64,000 nt of DNA from Notospermus geniculatus (taxonomy: Eukaryota > Nemertea > Pilidiophora > Heteronemertea > Lineidae), in assembly GCA_002633025.1 (NCBI GenBank), contig NMRB01000816.1, positions 159,217 through 223,216 of the forward strand, in the 5' to 3' direction. Every line of letters starts with the position of its first letter. Position 1 is the stretch's first letter. Under the pieces are notes generated by a model. The model worked only from the letters and a program-made list of their open reading frames with translations. It was not told where the DNA came from and made no database searches. A program made the position numbers and the translations under genes. This document shows, piece after piece, positions 56,601-64,000 of this stretch.

Positions 56601-59600
56601 CAAAAAGTCAGTCGAGACCCTTTGCTCAGCAGATAGCTCACCGAAAAATACGCGCACACGCGAGCTTTCTGCCTCGCGAGGCAAAAAACTCACCGAAATT
56701 ACGCGCACACGCGAGCTATCTGCTGAGCAAACGGTCTCGAATGACTTTTTGCTCAGCAGATAGCTCCCGTGTGCGGCAGGCTTAAGACAGACCTTGGCCA
56801 TTTGCAATCTGATTGTTGCTGTGATATTTTCAATTTTTAATAAAGTTCAAGGCAGCTGGGCACAGATATTAGCTCCCGAAAAACTGCGTAGGGCTAGAAT
56901 AAAACTGAATCACGTGTTTCTGTGATGGGCTTCCAAATCTCAAGTTTTTTTTCATAATCAACATTCAATAACAGATGAAGATTCGGAACGTTCCTGATCG
57001 TTCTTCCCTCATATTTTCAGGAAACGTATGAGAACATCTTTACACATGACTCTCTCCAAAAACCATGGTATTTAGTTGCTGGGAACCATGACCATCGAGG
57101 CAACGTATCCGCAGAGATACTTTATTCAAATGTTTCTCAACGATGGTAATAATTGTGATATTCTAAATATCTTACGCAATCTCAAAGTCTCAGTTTGCCT
57201 GGGGCCGATTTTGTGCCATGTACATTTAAACAAATGAACAGCAGACTTTCGCTTTCAGGATCGTGTATATAAAAAGCCTTGCCACTTACATGTAAGGGTT
57301 ATGAAAAGTGACTCGAAATCTCGAATTTTTGACGCAAAAAATCTGAGTGACTAACTGCACACTGAATTGGGAAAATTAGGCTCGGGGCACCTTCTTATGA
57401 CGGTTCCCGAGGGCCCCCGAGCCTTATTTTCCCAATTTTTTGTGCAGTTAGTCAGATTTTTTGCGTCAAAATTTCGAGATTTCGTGTCACTTTACATAAC
57501 CCTTGAATAGTCGTGGTTACACTACATGAAATCTCCGTGCTAATCCCGGGGATTTTGCGGTTACACCTATAAATCGCCGAGTCTAAATAGACCCGTATCT
57601 GAAATCCCCGTGCTTATTAGCCCCATCGAGCTCGAAGGGGTTTCGCCGGGTTTTTTTAGACACGGGTATTTTATGTAGTGTAGCCGCGAAACCCCTGTGT
57701 CTACCTGTAGTTCCGAGCGCCCCGACAGACGGCGATGCAAATCGATGAGTCATGCGCATGAGGCTATTTCACGCCTGCGCCTTGCTCATCACCAGGCTTT
57801 GTTATCGTGAAAAAGGATGGTGATCCAGTATCACATGAAGATTTTGTCATTTTCATGTTTTTGATATTTCTTTTTCATGGCTTGATATTTTCATCAGCAG
57901 TGAGATTTTTCAGTCCATATTGCCAACAGCATGTTTTGCCATAATATATTTGAAAATAGACGTAAAAGTAGTAGGCCTAAAGGCATAAGACAAATCCAGA
58001 AAAATACTATGTTGCAATACTTATGGCCACTGAGTGTACGTTAAAAGTTTATTTTGCTGACGCACTTTTTTTTCTAGGAATTTTACTAACTACTACTACA
58101 CAATGGTTTACCCAATTCCAAACACTAAGAAGACAATCCGCTTCGTTATGATCGACACAATCCTGCTGTGTGGGAACACTGATACTCATTATATTGGCGA
58201 GCCACCCCAGGGGCCACCAGATCAAGTTGTTGCTGATCGACAGTGGCAGTGGATCAGCCAGCAACTGAGTCAAAGCAAGTAAGTAGAGGTTTCACTCCGG
58301 AGGAAACTCCAACATGTATGACAGTTAGTTGCTGATCACTCTCAAAAAGAAGTGAAGATGATAATGGGGACCCTAGGTATCCCGCTGCCTCAATAGGTGT
58401 CACTAGTCATAGTGGTTAAAACTATGAAATGAAACTGACATCCCGGTCCTGATCAATTTCCCACACAAAAGACGTCCATTGTATAGGACCGGGTTTCGGT
58501 GTGCTGCCCTCTATCGTAGCTAGGATCCCCATTGGTGTCTAACATCTACGTCTATTTATATGGAGATTCCACTTCAAAGTGATCCGGCGTTAGAAACCAA
58601 GAATAAAATTCGAGAAATAAGAGTACAGAAAAACAAGCACCAAGAATTATACAGTCAATAACCTATACACCAAATCTACAAGAAATCATGCATTTAAACT
58701 ATTTAAAAATTTTCGGGCGCCTGGCCCTTCGTGAGGTACAGTCTCGCAATCTATAATAAAGCCACGTTTATACAGAGCACGGTTTGCGGTCCGGCATCCG
58801 GTGTGCGTTTTCCGTCCAGAATGCCTCAATGTATTTTCTTATAACCGTTTATACAGAGCGCGGCCACCGCACTCACCGTTCCGGTGTCCGGACGCCGCGC
58901 CGCATTGAATGCCTCCAGAGCAATTTCTGTACGGCCGCCGCAACGCCGGACGGGCCTGAACCAATCAGCGGACTGTTTTAATATCACGTGAGAAAGGAGA
59001 TTATCACGATTAGCTGCCGTCGAGAAAACCGTGCCCGTTCACCGCATCCTGTTGGAACGACAAGCCGCATTCCCGTTCCGGAGGCCGTATAAACCGTATG
59101 CCGGATGCCGGAACGCAAACCGTGCTCTGTATAAACGGACGAAGAATTGTTCGTGTCTGATGAAAAACACTTCGACGTTCGAGATTCTGAGTACGTCATT
59201 ATAAACATGTCTCATTCATTTCTTTACTTCTAAGGGATGATTATCTAATCGTTGCCGGGCACTACCCCGTTTACTCCATCGCAGAGCATGGTCCCACCGA
59301 CTGTCTCGTCAAACAGCTCGATCCCATGCTCCACAAGTTCAACGTTACGGCGTATTTGTCAGGCCATGACCATAATCTTCAGGTATGTGCTAATTGATTA
59401 CGAACACGTAGTACGTGATGGCCTGAAAATTGGGCTTTAAGACGGTATAGGCGAGGACTCCCTGTATGTACAAAAATGTGACAGGAATCAAAGTCCCCCT
59501 GGGCCCATATTCATAAAACTACTTAAGTCTAAGTGTGACACTTATCCTTTGTTCAACACAAAAGATAAGTATCACACTTAGACCTTAAGTAGTTTTATGA

Positions 59601-60072
59601 ATACCGGTCCTGGAATCAAAGTCCAGTCTTATTGTTCAGCGAGGGATTAGAAAATATACATGTAACATTACAAAAGCGGGCTATTTTTTGGCGGACTTGC
59701 ATTCCTAGGACGCTGATTCCTGTCACACCTGTGCTTCCCAAAAAAACGTCGCTTTTCAGAATGTTATTCCAGTTATGTAGGAAGGTTGCATTCCGTGATT
59801 TGTGTCAATATAACTTTCAGCACCTGATTTATCGTGATGAGCAATACAAGAGGAAGTTGGACTATTTCGTCATAGGCTCAGCTAATTTCATTGATGCCTC
59901 CACGAAGCACAGACACTCAGTTCCGAAGAACTCGTCCAAGTTTCACTGGGCTGATACCGCTGCCCTTGGAGGTTTTGCCAAAGTTTTGGTAACGGAGAAG
60001 AACATGACGTTGACATTTTTGCGAGCTAACGGAGCTGAATTGTATCACCAGACGATTCTTCCAAGATTTTAA
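53588..60072 (+). CDS. ACP5: Tartrate-resistant acid phosphatase (purple acid phosphatase), six coding exons, complete
   Basis: Joining 53588-53648, 54160-54377, 57021-57145, 58078-58278, 59235-59382 and 59821-60072 gives 1005 nt, 334 residues plus TAA; human ACP5 is about 325. All introns are GT-AG and the phases match (1, 0, 2, 2, 0). The start is the first Met of a short hydrophobic signal peptide (residues 1-20), so the product should be secretory or lysosomal. The binuclear-metal ligands of the family are all visible: D39 in GDWG, D77 and Y80 in GDNFYYDG, N115 in GNHDH, H211 in AGHYP, H246 and H248 in GHDHN. N-glycosylation sequons NVS, NFT, NVT and NMT occur. By family knowledge the enzyme hydrolyses phosphomonoesters at acid pH with a di-iron centre. 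The exposed loop in exon 4, which in mammals is cleaved to activate the enzyme, is present but divergent. Introns 1-5 are full of MITEs. The call is essentially certain; which ACP5 paralogue this is cannot be told. Confidence 0.97.
53821..54138. mobile_element. TA-type foldback MITE in ACP5 intron 1
   Basis: Arms with GAGCCGATTTTGTCGTAC and complement, TA at 53819-53820 and 54139-54140. Ends 19 nt before exon 2. Confidence 0.8.
54160..54377 (+). CDS. ACP5: ACP5 exon 2 (metal ligands D39, D77, Y80)
   Basis: Acceptor CTCTTTCCAG, donor CGT/GTGAGT; phase 1 in, phase 0 out. It encodes residues 21-93 with the GDWGG and GDNFYYDG blocks and ends KRFR, where mammalian ACP5 has KRFQ. Foldback elements end 19 nt before it and begin 27 nt after it. 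Confidence 0.96.
54405..54553. mobile_element. TA-type MITE, GGGAG family, copy 3, in ACP5 intron 2
   Basis: 149 bp. Starts 27 nt after the exon 2 donor. Core like 52448-52596. Confidence 0.85.
54906..55030. mobile_element. pogo/Tigger-like terminus in ACP5 intron 2
   Basis: TA, then CAGTCAGACCTCGTTAGTCC, and a GGATTACCGAA stretch as in pogo-type TIRs. No matching right end found. Confidence 0.5.
55320..56062. mobile_element. Foldback element in ACP5 intron 2
   Basis: Arms of about 55-60 bp (ATCCATTCTATGGACCGAGT) at 55330-55389 and 56003-56056 around a 610-bp interior without a gene. Confidence 0.7.
56570..56781. mobile_element. TTAA-type MITE, GCCTGCCGCACAC family, copy 2, in ACP5 intron 2
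   Basis: TTAA at 56566-56569 and 56782-56785. Contains duplicated internal TACGCGCACACGCGAGCT blocks. Confidence 0.8.
57021..57145 (+). CDS. ACP5: ACP5 exon 3 (GNHDH metal ligand N115)
   Basis: Acceptor ATATTTTCAG, donor ATG/GTAATA. It encodes residues 94 to 134 plus two bases of 135: ETYENIF, then [19 protein letters not shown], matching the family's GNHD block. Confidence 0.96.
57294..57504. mobile_element. Foldback element in ACP5 intron 3
   Basis: AAGGGTTATGAAAAGTGAC against GTCACTTTACATAACCCTT, inner TTTTGACGCAAAAAATCTGA arm. Confidence 0.75.
57509..57690. mobile_element. TAA-type MITE family fragment in ACP5 intron 3
   Basis: TCGTGGTTACACTACAT at the left and ATGTAGTGTAGCCGCGA at the right, internal CCCCGTG words. 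Confidence 0.65.
58078..58278 (+). CDS. ACP5: ACP5 exon 4 (central sheet and regulatory loop)
   Basis: Acceptor TTTTTTTCTAG, donor AGCAA/GTAAGT. It covers [25 protein letters not shown] and the exposed loop rich in Pro and Gly ([10 protein letters not shown]), then [10 protein letters not shown]. The loop corresponds to the protease-sensitive loop of mammalian TRAP but its residues differ. Confidence 0.95.
58763..59139. mobile_element. GC-rich foldback element in ACP5 intron 4
   Basis: CGTTTATACAGAGCACGGTT and its complement at the ends, plus an internal GTTTATACAGAGCGCGG repeat. Confidence 0.75.
59235..59382 (+). CDS. ACP5: ACP5 exon 5 (H211, H246, H248)
   Basis: Acceptor CTTCTAAG, donor CAG/GTATGT. 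It encodes [20 protein letters not shown] through [11 protein letters not shown], giving three of the metal-binding histidines and an N-glycosylation sequon NVT. Confidence 0.96.
59508..59603. mobile_element. Hairpin element in ACP5 intron 5
   Basis: TATTCATAAAACTACTTAAG and its exact complement. The TATTCATAAA end recurs in 63101-63446. Confidence 0.75.
59821..60072 (+). CDS. ACP5: ACP5 exon 6 (C-terminal region and stop)
   Basis: Acceptor TAACTTTCAG, phase 0. It encodes [20 protein letters not shown] to the C-terminus TILPRF, then TAA at 60070-60072. LGGFAKV and the NMT-containing strand match the family's C-terminal sheet; the GSANF block replaces the mammalian GAGNF. Confidence 0.96.
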   Translation, partial: HLIYRDEQYKRKLDYFVIGSANFIDASTKHRHSVPKNSSKFHWADTAALGGFAKVLVTEKNMTLTFLRANGAELYHQTILPRF

Positions 60073-60190
60073 CGTCCGCTGCAATTTTTATCTGTTTTCG
60101 TGTAGGAAATTCAGTTTATGTTCATTCCAAATAATGGTGCTTTTAATTTTTTGCAAGGAAAATTACCTTCGGTTTTGAATAGAAATGATA

Positions 60191-61029
60191 CACTGAAAAA
60201 ATTTTCTTCATCAAAATGACGAACTTTGGTTCGTTTTCCATCACCAAACTGAATATCTACAGTGGAACCTGTCTTCATTGAACACTCAGGGGGAATTTCG
60301 AAAATGTTCATTGTAAGGGGGTGTTCAATGTACCAAGGATCACCGCGTACTAGGTGGCGTTAGTGACATAATATTACGGAGGTCCCACTAACTCGCTAGT
60401 CATTCTGTATGTTCTGACTAAACGGAAGGTCATGAAGTGCATACATTACTCTAGACAGCTGTCGACTTCACATTGCTTCTAATCAAGCCTAAACCTCCAT
60501 GGCTGTTCAAACAAAACCACAGTTGATTGTATAGTTCACACTTTCACGTCCCATATCAATTTAAGGACCTCTGGGGTGACAAGTAATTAATGCTAATCAA
60601 ACATTCAGATGAAACAATTGGTGGGTGTTCAATTTACCAAGGTAAAATTTGCTGACGGGGATTGAAATTACCGTTCAATGTTCAAAGTAGACAAGTGTTC
60701 AATGTATAAAGGCCCTGCTAATTGAATTTACTGTTAGATCTGGCGGGGAATTTCAAAAGTGTTCAACGTAGGCAGTTGTTCAAAGTACATGTACCAAGGT
60801 GTTCAATGCGGCAGGTTCCACTGTATTACCGGTACCTGGTACGTCATTTTGACGAACTCTTGACGAACATAAACAAGGGTTCATCAAAATGACGAACGTG
60901 CACTTGTCATTTTGATGAACCCTTGTTTATGTTCCTGGACTTGTCATTTTGACGAATTTAGATACCCAGTTTGGTGATAATGAAAACGAACCTAAGTTCG
61001 TCATTTTGATGAAGAAAAGTTTTTCAGTG
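60191..61029. mobile_element. TA-type MITE (CACTGAAAAAATTTTC) with a nested CAGTGGAACCTG element
   Basis: Outer TA flanks at 60189-60190 and 61030-61031. The nested element 60260-60823 has ends CAGTGGAACCTG / CAGGTTCCACTG with TA, resembling pogo-type termini, and internal GTGTTCAATGTACCAAGG repeats. It lies in the likely ACP5 3' UTR. Confidence 0.85.
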
Positions 61030-61044
61030 TAGGTTTGCTACGCT

Positions 61045-61130
61045 GGTCACTTGCCTCGACAGTACCGGGATTCGAACCCATTTCGGTTTTGAATCACAAG
61101 CTCACCAGCTTGGAAACTTTGTCGACAAAC
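61045..61130 (-). other. tRNA-like segment with B box
   Basis: On the minus strand ATGGGTTCGAATCCCGGT is a consensus B box; an A box is not clear. Confidence 0.35.
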
Positions 61131-61903
61131 TGGTCGACCCTGGACGGTCAAACAAGAGAATATTCTGCTTCTTGGGGAAGAATGAACAGTGTTATTGGTT
61201 CCCCCAGATGTGATACAGTGACCAAGTCTGATCTACATGTACCTTCTTTTTACAACACTTGTTAAAGTCTGAGGACTTAGACAGTCAAAAATGGATTTGT
61301 TACTCAAAATTTTTTTGTAACAAGTTCATTTGTTCCTTTGTCACTTCCTCAAGTGAGGTGAAAATTGCCCTGATTTGAGATTTTAGTGAGACAATCACGT
61401 ACTGTATTATGTGTTTATGGGATTCTCTAGATCTAGTCATTGTATACTGCTATAATTTTCATATCAGTTCTGATCTAATGACATTAGTAACGTACCCGGT
61501 GATCTTTAGTTCAAACAATGCACATTTTTAATGCGAGCGAAATTGTCATAAGTGTTATCAAAAAAGATAGGCTTATCTATTTTTGGTGTTATGGATGTTG
61601 AAGTCTATTTTTTGATTGTGTCGTCCTCAATATTTTAATGACCAACGTCAAGGATTCCTTTACACTAACGTGCAGGAATTTGCGTTTAACGTATTATTGG
61701 AAAACATATGTATAAGTACTCTGTAAACAAAATAATTTGTACCTTAGACAATCCAAATTCTTGTGAAAATTGAACTGGAAAGTATGTACACCATTTGTAT
61801 ACAATACAATTATGTATGTAATAGTTTTACTTGAAGATGACTTAAAATCTTGGTCAATATGATACCGGTCTTTTAATTTACTGTAGAAAATTTAATTAAT
61901 AAA

Positions 61904-63100
61904 TTTGTATATTTGACACTACGACGTTTGTATTTAATGCCCATGATTTCGACTGACGAAATCTCTCTCAGTGTGAATAGATCGAGGCCTGTGCCTTTGA
62001 CAACATGATGGCTACCTCAACCTATACATTAAGCCCCTTTCACCGCCAAATTCGCATTTATGCACAGTAGTTCAAACTGGAACGTTCAGATGGCAGCACT
62101 GTTAATTCTCAGGCGGATTTTGATAACAATAGGCAAAATTATCATCCTCAGAGGTACAAGTTGGCTTCATTTAGCTAGAAACCAGAAACATGTATGTTTT
62201 TTTGAGAGAACTTGATCAGTACTGCAACATCATCATTGTAGTCACATTGCCCTGCATTCACCCAGGTAGACCGTGTGGGGGTTGGCTCCAACCTTGGCGA
62301 TTTTTGAAAAAAATGGCGGTGACAGGGTTAACTTAACTGCTCAGAAAATAAGTTGGTCCCATTCTACACCAATTCATGAATTAGGACTAAGAATATGTGT
62401 GGTGGTCTAGGAAAACCCGGCGTATGTCGCATTTGAGGAAAGTGTTAATGGCCTTGGTGAACCCGCACATTTCAATAGCTGAAATGTAGCCTACCACGTA
62501 ACAGGTAAATAGTAGCAGGTCAATGTACAGGCAATTGTGACAGCCCTTCTTGATCGGTCAGCGAAATCCGAGGGTTTTCCCGAACCGCCACACATATGGA
62601 TCTTTGTTGTCTTGTCAGTCGAATAAATGAGGGAATAAAATCGAATCAATATATGCATATATTCCACATTTCCTTCATTTTGGCCAATCACACACGTGAC
62701 TCCACTCCACACGTGGCTCACTTGGATCGGAACCGAGAACGTTTGTGTTGGATGATAAACAGAGCTTTTGAGTGACAGCTGTGATACTTCAGCAACGCTT
62801 GATATTTCCATATATGGCAATGTTTACCGGGACGTTTTCATTATTAGCTACGAGAGGTAGATCGTCTCCACATAATCGACTTTTTCATCGGCCAAGAACG
62901 ACACACTACAGATATCTGCCAAACCAGGAACCACAATCAGGTAATTGAAAGCAAAACGATTTCGTGATTTTCGATTACATAATTATACTAGGCCTAGGTC
63001 CACCTTAAATCTATTGTTCTCGATGGTTTTACAATAGACTTAATGGCGACCTTAACGTTAAAGAACGTTCTAAAATACGACCCCTAGTCTGTTTAGCCCT
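61904..63100. other. No gene recognised
   Basis: No coding exon or repeat structure beyond short words was found. Confidence 0.4.
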
Positions 63101-63446
63101 GGTCGTATTCATAAAGCGGTTCTATCATTAGAACCGTCTTTAGACCGGTTCCAAGTATCGTCAACCACTGTACTTGGAACCGGCCTAAGGGTCGATTTTT
63201 TAAACGATAGCTAAGATAAACCTCGGTTTAACCATCGGCTGTTCTGAAAACCGCTAATTAATCAAAGTAAACATTTTTATTTTTAGAATGTTTGGCTATC
63301 AACGATTCATAAAATCGAAAAATTCACTTCGCTTAACAAACAGTTTGTCAACTAAGGGTTAATGAACCCGATGGTTATCTTAGCCATCGTTTATAAAATC
63401 GGCCCTAAGACGGTTCTAACGATAGAACCGCTTTATGAATACGACC
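63101..63446. mobile_element. Nested foldback elements
   Basis: The outer GGTCGTATTCATAAAGCGGT pairs with its complement at 63427-63446. An inner pair, AACGATAGCTAAGATAA and complement, spans about 63184-63410. Confidence 0.75.
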
Positions 63447-63461
63447 TCGTGGTCAAACATA

Positions 63462-63899
63462 CTCTAGATTCGTTCTTCTAAGGTTACTTTACTGAACACT
63501 CATATGACCGCCTACCCTATTGAATATGCATGGCAAAATAAAGAACTGCTCAGTGTGACTGACAGGCGAGGAAGGAAAGGGCTATTGACGACTGAATTAT
63601 CCGACCACAGAAAGAACACGTGGTGATCAGTCTCGGACAGTTTGAAATTGATGCCTTTGAGAAGTGATTGAATAGGCCCTGTGCATAAGGCCAATACAAC
63701 AGTGAATGTAACAGACACTCTTTTAATAGTGCCTGCCAACAAAGCAGTCTTTGCGGCCCAGTGCAAGTAACGCAAGACTCACTCATTGGTCAGTTATGTT
63801 GAATAGAATCAATAAATTCTTTGTGTGGTCTATATTGTGGGCTGGGCCTAAACCTACAGCATGAATATATGAAGTAACCTTAGAAGAACGAATCTAGAG
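63462..63899. mobile_element. TA-type element with exact 25-bp-plus terminal repeats
   Basis: CTCTAGATTCGTTCTTCTAA at the left, exact complement at the right, TA on both sides. The interior is not palindromic and has no transposase. Confidence 0.8.
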
Positions 63900-64000
63900 T
63901 ATCTCCAAAAAGAGGCAAAACTTGGACCCCGTGTTTCTCCTCAATGTCAAAGAGAAAACAATGGCTGGAGTGTGATGCTGCCCAGTCCGGTGTAATATTT

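Larger units (their letters stand above)
60073..61903 (+). other. Probable ACP5 3' untranslated region ending at an AATAAA
   Basis: No other coding sequence follows the stop. The first plausible poly(A) signal I see, in an A/T-rich context, is AATAAA at 61898-61903. If used, the 3' UTR is about 1.8 kb and includes the nested TA-type elements at 60191-61029. The assignment is inference; RNA reads would settle it. Confidence 0.35.

Noticed and set aside
4590-64000. CRISPR array or phage-type system
   Set aside because: Repeats are inverted, spliced genes are present and no cas-like or phage genes occur; the DNA is animal nuclear.

Overview
This is a gene-poor stretch of a metazoan nuclear genome. 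Genes have GT-AG introns and a signal-peptide first exon, there is no prokaryotic organisation, and two runs of N are assembly gaps (27174-27579, 40328-40890). The words TACATGTA and GTAGGCCTAC are very frequent. In my experience these are common in marine invertebrates (amphioxus, hemichordates, echinoderms, some lophotrochozoans), but I cannot name the species.

Four protein-coding loci can be supported. (1) A complete six-exon tartrate-resistant acid phosphatase gene (ACP5 type, 334 aa) lies on + at 53588-60072 with every metal ligand present. (2) A class A (rhodopsin-type) GPCR lies on - at 44646-48035. Three phase-matched exons give 345 residues covering all seven helices; only the start-codon exon is missing. 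(3, 4) Two protein-identical copies of a 123-aa PRR15/PRR15L-family ORF lie at 7975-8346 and 17449-17820, one in each copy of a tandem segmental duplication.

Layout: 1-7.1 kb holds foldback elements and no gene. 7.2-16.5 kb and 16.7-25.7 kb are two copies of a unit of about 9 kb, each with a PRR15-like ORF under a conserved YY1/E-box promoter block, followed by repeats. 25.7-44.6 kb is repeat-rich and contains both gaps. 44.6-48.0 kb is the GPCR. 48-53.5 kb is repeats. 53.6-61.9 kb is ACP5 and its probable 3' UTR. 62-64 kb is repeats.

Most of the window is non-autonomous inverted-repeat DNA transposons (MITEs and foldback elements), often nested. They fall into groups by target-site duplication: TA (Tc1/mariner-like), TTAA (piggyBac/Kolobok-like), TAA (PIF/Harbinger-like) and 9 bp (one with long Mutator-like TIRs). 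Degenerate tRNA-derived SINE-like pieces are scattered among them. I saw no transposase or reverse transcriptase ORF.

The tandem duplication is a useful control: insertions in one copy have empty sites in the other, so element ends and target duplications can be read directly. Points most worth a second look are: a zig-zag insertion with six alternating inverted segments and a 16-bp target duplication (10286-10653); coding exons bracketed by MITEs within 19-28 nt of splice sites in both ACP5 and the GPCR; two different MITEs inserted at the same TA in sister copies of another MITE; a small 9-bp-TSD family; and the PRR15-like twins, which differ only at synonymous sites.
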